DNA from: Sporothrix humicola
Taxonomy: Eukaryota; Ascomycota; Sordariomycetes; Ophiostomatales; Ophiostomataceae
Direction: 5' to 3'
DNA length: 64,000 nucleotides
NCBI GenBank assembly: GCA_021396245.1
Contig: WNYE01000015.1
Span: 1 to 64,000, forward strand
The translations under genes and the position numbers were made by a program. The notes beneath the pieces are model-generated. The model was not told the origin of the DNA. It was given only the letters and a program-made list of their open reading frames with translations, and ran no database searches. Numbering within the stretch: the stretch's first letter is position 1; the number at the start of each line of letters is the position of its first letter. Of this stretch, positions 19,327 through 28,595 are shown piece by piece.

Positions 19327-19707
19327 GGGGACTGTACAGGTAGATAGGTAGATAGATAGATTTTTTCAAATAATAAATAATTCACAATGGCAGATTGTGC
19401 AAACAAATATCCAGAAATCCAGAAAAACAAAGGATTGTCCCCTGCCTTTCTCCGTACTTAATTTTGCACATAAAATTCTCCCGGAAATAGCTGCAAAAGT
19501 AATATTCCACATTCTCCGATCGACGGAGAGACACAACTCGACTGCGGCCTTTTCATTTGCTTTTAAAGACGGCCAATGCCACGCCCAGACTTGACTTGAT
19601 CCGATATTATCTAAACACGAGCAATCAACAATCTATCACGGTCAATCTCAACCAGTCTAGACTGATGTGATTGTCAACATACGATTACCGGTATTAACAT
19701 CTCCACG
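19327..19707. promoter_or_regulatory. Dehydrogenase promoter with TTCTCCGA and CCGATATTA
   Basis: A 381-bp gap. ATTCTCCGATCGACGGAG at 19511-19528 is identical over 13 bp to a site in the amidase promoter and includes CCG-N5-CGG. CCGATATTA is at 19601-19609, about 100 bp before the start codon. Confidence 0.55.
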
Positions 19708-20733
19708 ATGGGCTCTATCGGCAGCTCTGGCCCCCAGGCCCTCGTGCTCGGCACGATTCACCACTCTGCAGACGTCCTCGGCCATCTCCGACAGCAATAC
19801 TCGGTTGAGGTCATCACATCCGGCACACGAGACGATTTCATCAACAAGTGTGCGTCTGGCCACTACGCCAACGTCGTCGCCATCGGCCGATCGGTCGACT
19901 CGATTGCCTACACGGGCCGTTTCGATGCCGAGCTCGTGGCCCAGTTGCCGTCGTCTGTCAAGTTTATCGCCCACAACGGTGCAGGATACGACCAGGTGGA
20001 CGTCGCTGCCTGCCTCGGGCGTGGCATTCAAGTGTCCAATACACCAAAGGTTGTCAACGCAGCCACGGCCGACACAACTCTTCTCCTTCTTCTTGCGGCT
20101 CTTCGACGGGCACGGATCCCACAAGCTGCCGTTCTCGATGGAACCTGGTCTCAGCCACGGTTTAGCCCTCCTCTTGGCCGCGACCCAGCTGGCTTGACGC
20201 TCGGAATCGTTGGTCTCGGTGGGATCGGTGCTGCAGTGGCTAAGCGAGCAGCTGCTTTCGACATGAAGGTCCAGTACCACAACCGGACGCCGGCATCGGA
20301 CGATCTTGTCAAAGCGGCGGGCACCGATATTACCTATGTGTCGACACTACCAAAACTCCTGGCCACCAGCGACGTCGTCTCGGTGCATGTGCCGTTGTCC
20401 GATGCCACTCACCATCTTATCGGTGCTGCCGAGTTTGGCCAGATGAAGCCCGGCGTGGTCTTTATCAACACGGCCAGAGGGCCCGTCGTGGACGAGGCTG
20501 CCCTCGTTGACGCCTTGGAGTCTGGCCAGGTCTGGAGTGCCGGTTTGGACGTGTTTGAGAATGAGCCCCAAGTGCACCTTGGCCTGCTGAAGAGTGAACA
20601 TACTGTGATGCTGCCGCATATCGGAACAGCAACCAAGGAGACACGCAGGGCAATGGAGGTCTTGATGCTGGAGAACGTCGAGAGCGGACTGGCAAAGGGT
20701 CAGCTCAAGACACCAGTACCAGAGTGTCAGTGA
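19708..20733 (+). CDS. D-isomer-specific 2-hydroxyacid dehydrogenase
   Basis: A 341-residue single-exon enzyme with the two-domain architecture of the family. The nucleotide-binding domain has GIVGLGGIGAAVAKR followed by the second family signature around VSVHVPLSDATHHLIG and NTARGPVVDEAAL (catalytic Arg). The Glu lies in ENEP and the catalytic His in LPHIGTAT. It interconverts a 2-oxo acid and D-2-hydroxy acid with NAD(P)H; glyoxylate or hydroxypyruvate reduction is typical for this length. Together with the aldolase and isocitrate-lyase-like protein it suggests that a small 2-oxo acid is produced in this cluster. Confidence 0.92.
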   Translation: MGSIGSSGPQALVLGTIHHSADVLGHLRQQYSVEVITSGTRDDFINKCASGHYANVVAIGRSVDSIAYTGRFDAELVAQLPSSVKFIAHNGAGYDQVDVAACLGRGIQVSNTPKVVNAATADTTLLLLLAALRRARIPQAAVLDGTWSQPRFSPPLGRDPAGLTLGIVGLGGIGAAVAKRAAAFDMKVQYHNRTPASDDLVKAAGTDITYVSTLPKLLATSDVVSVHVPLSDATHHLIGAAEFGQMKPGVVFINTARGPVVDEAALVDALESGQVWSAGLDVFENEPQVHLGLLKSEHTVMLPHIGTATKETRRAMEVLMLENVESGLAKGQLKTPVPECQ

Positions 20734-21242
20734 ATTGGGAAGTAAAATTTCTTTTTTTAAATAAAATCAAGTTTCATTTTCTAGCTACAGTCCCCTGTTC
20801 AAATTATCAAAACGCTTTTACTATGGTAAATCAGATCACTTACAAAACGATGGAAATAGGACAAAACAATACATAATTTAAATATGTTCTAGATGACGTT
20901 TTTATTTATTTTCCCTTAGTTGACTATATTTTTCTAAGATTTATTCTCGTTGAGATAAAGATTTACGTTTAACCTAAATTTAAAACTTAGAAACGTCGTA
21001 AAACTTTGAAACTTTAAAAATCTATAATTTATTAACCAAAAAGAAATTTAAAAATAAACGTATATATTAAAAAGGAAATCACTTATTTTATAAAACATTT
21101 CAATTGTAAAACCCATTTCGATTTTTGTTGAGAGTGGCGATAAAATCAAGGGCGATGCGTTAATGCCCCATACAAACTGCCACAATAGCAGACACAGTCT
21201 GCCTGCAGTGATGAACACAGTTCAATTGCCTACCTGTCTTAA
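20734..21242. other. AT-rich intergenic relic between convergent genes
   Basis: A 509-bp gap. About 20750-21130 is strongly A/T-rich with TTTA/TAAA runs, unlike neighbouring DNA, resembling a small RIP-mutated remnant. No coding frame or recognisable element is visible. Confidence 0.55.
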
Positions 21243-24054
21243 TCACTCAGCCAACCCCAACGGTACGGGCCCATCGTATTGCTGGCTGTCAATGGCATCA
21301 ATCATGTCCTGCCATGTGACCAGGTCGGTCGGCCCAGGAAACGAAAAGGCCTCCGCAAAAGGCGGCTCACCACTTGCTCTCAATCTGAAGTCTGACCCCA
21401 GCCACGCCGCGTTCGGGTCCCAAGGCGACAGCGACACGTCTTGCAGGAGAGGTTGCCATGCACTGGCTGGCGTTCCTCCTGTAGGGAAACCATTGAGACC
21501 GTTGTTCATGTTCACGCCGGATTGCAGAGGCACCTGTGGTGGACAGGGTGGTGCCGCCACCGGTGCGCTCGCAGTTGCAGTTGCAGTTGGTGGAGGTGGC
21601 GCATATTCTTCTGGCTCCTGTCGTGGTGGCTCCTCGGGTTCTGCTGCAAGCCCTGCCCTCCGTCTCAGCCGCTCAATACACAGCTCTGCGACCTTGACCT
21701 CTGCCAACCGGAAATCGTTGACCCAGATCTCGTTGCGCTCCTTGTCACAAAATGCCTGTAAGTCGTTGACAACAGGGTGGACGTCGGCTAGTCTTTGCTG
21801 TCCGCCAGGAAATGGCCGCGGGTGCTCTTGAATGGCCAGCAGCCCTAGCACTATGGCACTGTTGAACAGCTGTGGTGCACCCAGACACCAAACATAGTGA
21901 TCAGCCGGTCCTCCCTTTCCCTCTCCAGCAACATCATGCTCCAGTCTCGTCTTAAGGTCAGCACATGCCGATGCGTAGCACACCTCCCGACTGTAGCGGT
22001 GCTGGTCGGTGACGGATATTCGCCAGGCATAGGGCCGATGCAGTGTGATGCGAGAGAAGTGGAAAGCTGTGTGGAGGTAGAGACGATGCCACTTCAGGAA
22101 CGGTCGACTTGCATCGAGAGAAAAGTCGGTGTCCTCGAGCGCAAAGTAGGCCGGCAACGACTGCTTCCATGCCAGCAACTGGGCATCCAGCCGCATGACC
22201 TCACGGTAGGATGCCGCTCTCAAACCAAAGGTCTGTTCTTGAATCCGGCCAATGATACGGGCGAGTCGATACGAAAAGATGGCGAGCACACTGGGTGTTG
22301 GTCGCGTGGCCAGAGGTTCGGCTTTTGCTGCGTTTGCCTCTTCGTGGCCGAGATCGTCCAGAAACACGTTCTCCGGTTCATGGGTCAGACTCAGACTGTC
22401 CAGAATGCCGTATGGCCGTCCCAGTGCCAACGAGACCATTCGATCCAACAAATACAGATGGCACCAAAGACGTCGTCTCGCTTCTGTGACTCGTCGTGGC
22501 AGCTTCCAATGGGTTCCGTCAATGTGTACACCCTGAGCAATGGCAAGACGAGCAGCAAACCCCACTGTGAGCCATCCCTCCGTGATGCGTTGTGAGAAGA
22601 GACAGTATCGAGTCACCAAGATGCCGGCCCGGACAAGGTCTGTGCTCTCGCCATAGAAGGATGGCGCAATGACGATCGCTCGCCGCGAGGCCCAAAAGAA
22701 GCTCATGGACGCGTCTTCATACTCGCGCTGCACTTCAGGTGGCGCGCCTCCGGGGCAATCAAGGTACGTGCCTATGGCTAGCACAACAAAGAGCAGTGCC
22801 AGCCAGCGGATATCGACTGTCGTCACGTCGTCGAAGCCGGCTCTCCTCGAGTAGAATCGTTCATACTCGCGGCGGAAAGAGGCTGGATGGACAGTATCGG
22901 CAGTGACACTCACGTTGGCCAGAAATGCTTCCACCAGCCGATCGACAGTCGCTCTCTGCCGGGGGAGCATGCCCAGCAAGTCCCACAGTTGGGAAAATGG
23001 ACCACCTTCGTCTCGAAACGGCCTTGCAATGGAGCTTCTTAGAGACATGTTGGCGCCCGGCTGGACGTAGGGTGCCGATGTATCAAGCAGAGCTGCAGCC
23101 GCCTGTGGTCCAAAGTAAGAGCTGCCAAAGAAGGTGGGAGCGCCCCGAGACTTCCACAGCTGACCAAGCGGGGCAACATTGCCGGTGCCCGTGCTCGTTG
23201 AGGCACCGACAGATGCCCCTGGTCCGGCAGTGGACCCGGAGCCAGAACCGGACCCTGAGCCTGTGGCTGATGTGGAGACCGTCGATGTGTTTCTTGGCGG
23301 TGGATCCTCCGTATTGTCCGGCTCAGGCTGAACAAGCTGTTGTGAGGGGTCAATGTCGTCGTCAACGTCGTCAACGTCTTCAATTGTAGTCCGGGTAGGT
23401 GCATCCACTGTTGAGTCCTCCGTCAGTCTTGGGTCGATGCTTCCCGCTGGTGGTGCCGTGCCTGCTGTTGTTGTGGCTGATGCCGGTGTCAAGGGGTGGG
23501 CAGGCGGTGTTGGCTGGCTGCTAACTCGCTGCGTTGTTGTTTGCGGTTGCGACTGATTTCGGGCAGCCGTCTTACGGATGCTTCGCCGTGCTCGTGACCG
23601 CCTGATACTCTGTTCTTCCCGTTGCTCGTCACGGGAGACACGTGGGCGGCACAGGTGTTGGACTTGTCGGGCGGTGCAATTGTGGCATGGAATTGTTCCG
23701 TCGCACTGCAGTGTCAGCTAGATACTGTTGAACGGATGGTTGGACAGGGTAAGGAGTTACCTTCTGCTTCCTTGTGTGACATTGTGAGCACGCTTTGGCA
23801 ATCCGACCACGTCGACGGGGGGTCAGCACATCAGGACTGCCGTCCAGACCGCCACCCAGACCCCCATCCAGTCCATGACCCAGTCTCGGACTCATACTAG
23901 TACCCATGCCCAAGGCCATGGAGATCATGGCCTCGGCGCCCTCTTCGGCAGAAGGATCGTTCGGAGATGTCTGCATCGGGGTCGGTGTGAGCTGTGGATG
24001 CGTAAATGCGCGGATGTGGTGGAAGACGAAAGGAGACGAGCTGCTTTGTTTCAT
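21243..24054 (-). CDS. Zn2Cys6 transcription factor, candidate cluster regulator
   Basis: Exon 1 is 24054-23761, the intron 23760-23706 (GTAACT..CTGAC..GCAG), and exon 2 23705-21243, giving 918 residues. The binuclear zinc cluster uses C89, C92, C99, C105, C108 and C117 with the basic RRRGRIAKA in front. The intron falls exactly before the third cysteine. A low-complexity Ser/Gly/Thr-rich linker follows, then the fungal middle homology region with ARRRLWCHLYLLDR and GRPYG. It acts in the nucleus and binds CGG/CCG-type sites. It is divergent from the HAD gene, and the shared promoter has two TTGTCCGA sites, consistent with autoregulation and control of the 8.7-25.2 kb cluster (inference). Confidence 0.85.
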
Positions 24055-24424
24055 CGGACGTCGGAATAGCCGTCAGACCGGTTTGCAGGCAAACGCGAGT
24101 TTGTTGTCAGACTGTTGCCATCTTATCTTGGGAAGGAAATGTTGTCGGGTAATGTGCACGAGTACAGTCTCCGATGGGAAAGAGCAGACGGTCGCACTTT
24201 CCATTGTCCGATAAGCTTCCAAAAAAAGAGGGGGAAGGAGCAATTGTCCGATGACTAGTTCTTTCCTGGTTTAGCTCGTTGTCAGAAGAAGCGCAAAAAG
24301 TGGCAGGGACGAGCGGGCGCACTAACACGACGTCAACCTCGATAGCCCCGACAAGTTTCGCGACTTACACCAACACCGACTGCATCCTCTATTGCCATCA
24401 CCATCACGACAAACAGACTTCACG
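24055..24424. promoter_or_regulatory. Bidirectional promoter, regulator / HAD, two TTGTCCGA sites
   Basis: A 370-bp divergent promoter. TTGTCCGA at 24204-24211 (in CATTGTCCGATAAG) and at 24244-24251 (in CAATTGTCCGATGAC) are 40 bp apart centre to centre. TCTCCGATGGG at about 24168-24178 is a weaker relative. Confidence 0.6.
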
Positions 24425-25186
24425 ATGCCCTCACCGATCAAGGCCGTCTTCCTCGACTTTATGGGCACCTGCCTCGACTGGCACAGTAGTGTTGTTCGTG
24501 CATTGCCATCACCACTACCGGAAGAGACACGGTCGGCACTCGCCCTCGAATGGCGGCAGGCCTTCTTTGACGACATCAAGAGCCGGCCACCAGGCGAGGC
24601 GCCCGAGGACATTGATGTGGTGCATGAGAGATTACTGAGGCGGTTGTTGGCAGACGGTGAACATGCCGATGTTGCCACCGCATTTTCAACGGCAGGCACA
24701 GAGAAAACCATCGCAGCAGCCGTCCAAGCATGGCACCAAATGACTGCTTGGCCAGACGTCTACGAAGGACTCTTGAAAGTGCACCAGCGCTCACCAGATG
24801 GCATTGAAGTCTTTGTCCTGGCCAACGGCACGACTCGCCTTCAACTGGATCTTGTCCGGTCATCTGGACTGCACCCGGTTATCGATATGTTGTTTTCGAG
24901 CCAGCTACTAGGAGTGGCCAAACCGACCCCTGACGTTTATCGAAAAGCCCTCGACTTAGTTGGCATCGGCAAAGACCATCCAGAACAAGCAATTATGGTG
25001 GCAGCACACGCATACGATTTACGAGCAGCAAAAGCAGTGGGTCTACGCACAATATATATTCGACGATGGACGGATGACCAAGACGAGACAGATGACGACC
25101 TGTTGGTGCGCGAGAATGAAGGACACGTGTTGGATGACTTTGTAGGGCTGGCCGACGAAATTCAAAAATTGCAAGAAGAGTCATAG
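24425..25186 (+). CDS. HAD hydrolase, haloacid dehalogenase type II-like
   Basis: From the ATG at 24425 the product has 253 residues. HAD motif I is FLDFMGTCLDW, with Asp11 as nucleophile. Motif II reads VLANGT, where L-2-haloacid dehalogenases have S-N-G. Motif III Lys is in GVAKPTPDVY. Motif IV is MVAAHAYDLRAAKAVG, typical of 2-haloacid dehalogenases. A helical cap domain lies between motifs I and II. The enzyme should hydrolyse a 2-substituted acid or a phosphate ester through an Asp intermediate. In this cluster a 2-hydroxy acid product could feed the neighbouring dehydrogenase; that link is inference. It is the right end of the motif-bearing cluster. Confidence 0.85.
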   Translation: MPSPIKAVFLDFMGTCLDWHSSVVRALPSPLPEETRSALALEWRQAFFDDIKSRPPGEAPEDIDVVHERLLRRLLADGEHADVATAFSTAGTEKTIAAAVQAWHQMTAWPDVYEGLLKVHQRSPDGIEVFVLANGTTRLQLDLVRSSGLHPVIDMLFSSQLLGVAKPTPDVYRKALDLVGIGKDHPEQAIMVAAHAYDLRAAKAVGLRTIYIRRWTDDQDETDDDLLVRENEGHVLDDFVGLADEIQKLQEES

Positions 25187-25580
25187 GGCTGGGGAGGTAC
25201 AGTACACAGTGCGGTGTAAGATGACACTCAATGATGCATAAACATCTACAAATGTACTTGCAAGCACATAAATACAAAGACACAATGTACAAAAACGTCA
25301 GGCTAGTGGCTGTGATGACTAAAAGCTGCACAACACATGGACAGATTCATATGAAAATAAACCAGGATCCAAGAAAATAACTTTTGTTCAATTCATTCAT
25401 AAACATTGCACCCTGTTGTGCGTGAAGGTGAAGTGGTAAAGGGGTAAATACAAAATGTAAAGGGGTTCGCATAAATACAACATCAAAGTAAATGCAATCA
25501 TATACATCGCTCATATCAATTTCCCTTGCGGAAACATACATCAAAAAAACAAAAGCATATACACACATCATCTGCCTCAA
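25187..25580. other. Intergenic region, convergent 3' ends
   Basis: A 394-bp A/T-rich gap between the HAD gene (plus) and the polyglutamine transcription factor (minus). It has repeated ACAAATGTAC/AAATACAAA-like strings and no gene. Confidence 0.4.
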
Positions 25581-26966
25581 CTAAAAGACAGATGATCCGC
25601 GGTGTGGACTGCCAGGCAGCATGCTCATCGACGGCGGCATGGGTGTCCGGAGCACGCCGTTCATGCTGCCCATGCTGTGGTGGCTGGGCGTGCCGCCGGG
25701 GTTGCCGCTCATCGTCGACACCGAGGGCATCATTGACGGCGCCGTCGGCACCGATGGCACGGCCGTCAGGTCCTCTTCAACCATGCGCGGGTACACAAAG
25801 AAGGAAAAGACGTCAATGTTGTCGAGCTCGCACAGCGACGTGACCTGCGTCGACATGGGCTCGGCGCCGGACTGGCGTGACGTCGACGTCAGGGCCAACA
25901 AGTCGTAGGCACTGCGGCGCATGTTGCTGAACGTAATCTCGCCCTGCCGCCCGCGCTGGGCAACGCGGGCAAGAGTGGCCGCATAGTGGTTGGCGACGGC
26001 CCAGTGGCGGCCGACATGGCGCAAAGTCTCAATAAAGAAGTCGATGCGGGAGTGGGCGTCCAAAGGCTGGGGTCCATTGCCTCCACCGCCGACATGGCTG
26101 CCCGGGGCTTCTTGGACGGAGGCGTGCAGCAACAAAACACGAGCGGCCACCCATAGAGAAAACGCAAACGGCGGGCCCAGCAGGTCTAGGCCATTGGCCT
26201 CCCTTAAATCGCGAGCAATGTCGGCGAGCGAGTGGACGGCCGCCAAGCAGCGCTGGACGGCGTACTGCGAGGGCATAAACAGTGTCGAGCGAGCTGTCGG
26301 ATAGGCAGCGGGCGCATGCAGACGAACAACAGCGGTGACATAGGCGCTATGGAGCATGAACCAGTTGGCGACGCGCGAGGCCGGGTCTGAGTGGCACAGG
26401 GCCGAGATCTTGCTAAACTCGCTGGGAAGGCCCCGCAGCCAGCCGTCAAGCGTTGCGTCCAGGGCCTGGTAAGTGTTGCGCCAGCGGGCCATGTCGGCCG
26501 ACGAGTTAATGTCGACCGGCTCCCGCAAAAAGTCATGGATGCGGCTCAAGATACGGAGCAGCTTGCAGTGATACGAGAAGCTGCCGAGGTGCTCGGCCTT
26601 GTTGGCCATGGAGCTTGCCGTTTCCGACAAAGGAGTGGGTGGCGGCATGCTACCTCCAGCAAACTCCAAGCCCATGTCGGACCACGCTGTCGACGAGCGC
26701 GTCTCGACAGGCACGTTCTTGGAGAACAGGTCGTAGGAGCAAGGGAGGAAGCGACGCATGGCTGTGTCTTCCAACAAGAACCCACCACCAGATCCTGACA
26801 GAGATGTTGGTGTGGCAGCACATACTGTCGCATATCGGTCTAGCAGATACACAACCCAGCACAGGCGCCGACGTCCTTCATCTTCGATCCACGAATCGGG
26901 TTTGCTCTGGTGGATGGGACGTGGGCCGGGACCGGATGGTGCCGTGATGTTGTTGTCGTTTGATGC

Positions 26967-27010
<44 letters not shown>

Positions 27011-28595
27011 CCAGGTCGACGGATGACGGTGACAGATAGACACTCACTTCGTCGCAGAGTCCCAGCTGCTTGACGTTTTGTGCCACCATGGCCAACAGGT
27101 TCCATGCCCGTGGTCCACTCGACGTGCCAAACTCGTCGAGGCTGACAATCACCAAGGCCCTTAATGCCGGCACGGTAATGTGGTCCATGGCATACAGCCT
27201 TACGACCTGGCTCGACGTTGTGTGGTAGTATTCGCGCGCCTCGGGTGTCAGCCGTGCATCTTTCGAGAACCGCAGGGTTGTGGCCACGATGGCATGCAGC
27301 AGTACACGGTCGGGTTCTTCAAGTGATGTTGCACCAAAGAATGTGCCAAAGATCGTCTTCCGATCCAGAATGGGGCACCATGTGTTGCAGTGCTTGAAGA
27401 AGAGATCGACGAGGGTGTACAGCATGTCGTGTGGTGGCAGTTCGGCCGTCGGCGGTTTTGGTGTCCGGAACGTCGGTGCTTGTGAGAAGCGGTTGTGTTG
27501 TTGCTGCTGGTAGGAGTGCAGTCCGCCGCCGCCTGCTACTGTCGATGCGTCGTCGTCGTAGTCGGTGGCGCCGCTCTGCCAGATCATGCTCATGCCGGAT
27601 GAGGTCATGGGTGGTGGTAAGGATGCGGGTGTCTGGTTGGGGTTTCCCGACCCGTTGGGGTTTGTGTTGGGTGTTGCATTCGAGTTGGAGTTGGCGTCGT
27701 CGTTGCCGCGGAAGATGCTGCTGCCGGCTGCCGTCGGCGATCCTAAGGAGGGCGAGACGCCATCGCCGTTGCTGCTCCCGGCGGCACCGGCCGAGCCTGC
27801 CGTTCCCGGACCATTAGGGCCATTGGTATTCCTTCTTTCAAAGTCGGCGGCATGGTCTTGTGAAATATGCTCCTCGACTCGCCGGCCCAGAGCCCGCAAC
27901 AGACTGTCAATGCGGTTGACCTTGGCCTCGAGCTCCGCGTTGATCCGTGTCCGGCTGCCTGGTGTCTGTCGTTTCAGATAGACACACTGCCGGTTGTGAC
28001 GGGCACACCACGAGCAGGCAGGTTCGGCTGCATGGCGTTGTTAGTCGATGCGGTGATACATATATAAAGTATGACAGACAGATAAACTGTATCACTTACC
28101 ACGGTCACACTTGACCTTGCGCGTCTTGCAGAGTTCGCATCTATATGCATGTTAGATAAGGCTGAGTTGGTTTGGATATAACATGACCGGGCATGACAAG
28201 CACGCCACGTCTTGCATCAACACTTACGATATCTTTTGGTCCATGTCTCTGGTCCGTTTGGGTGGCGTGTTGGTCCCCGAGTTGTTCGGGACGACGCCCT
28301 CGCCCTGCGTTTGGCCCTGCGAGTCGGCCTCGCTGCTCGGGATGTTGCTGCGATTGTTGCCTCCGTCAACTGTGATAGAGTCTGAGACAGTTGACGTTGA
28401 GATAGCAAGGCCACGCCCAGAACTAGAACCGGTCGAAACTGCAGCCTCGCGAATATCCTCGCGGTTGTCTCTGTCTCGCTGGTCGACGTGGAGCAGGCCG
28501 TGGATATCGCCGTGGGTCTTGCGTATCTTGTGCGGTCTTTCGGGGGGCGTCGAATCGGTCAGGTCGGTCGTGTCGCCTGCCCTGTCACCAGCCAT
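25581..28595 (-). CDS. Zn2Cys6 transcription factor with polyglutamine tract
   Basis: Three exons (28595-28228, 28140-28100, 28027-25581) encode 951 residues. Introns are 28227-28141 (GTAAGT..ATAG) and 28099-28028 (GTAAGT..CTAAC..GCAG). The zinc cluster, formed only after both splices, uses C124, C127, C134, C141, C144 and C151, and is followed by a coiled-coil-like RINAELEAKVNRIDSLL dimerisation helix. The middle homology region includes EDEGRRRLCWVVYLLDRY. A run of about 15 Gln interrupts it, and the Asn/Gly/Pro-rich linker is disordered. The C-terminal region is Met/Pro/Ser-rich. Its promoter does not show the TTGTCCGA motif, so it may not belong to the left-hand cluster. Its targets are unknown. 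Confidence 0.87.
26968..27010. repeat. CTG/CAG trinucleotide repeat (polyQ)
   Basis: An imperfect TGT/TGC then pure CTG run within the transcription-factor gene, encoding about 15 glutamines on the minus strand. Length polymorphism between strains is likely. Confidence 0.9.

Noticed and set aside
25581..28595. Membership of the polyQ transcription factor in the catabolic cluster
   Set aside because: It is adjacent, but no TTGTCCGA or CCGATATTA was found in its promoter.
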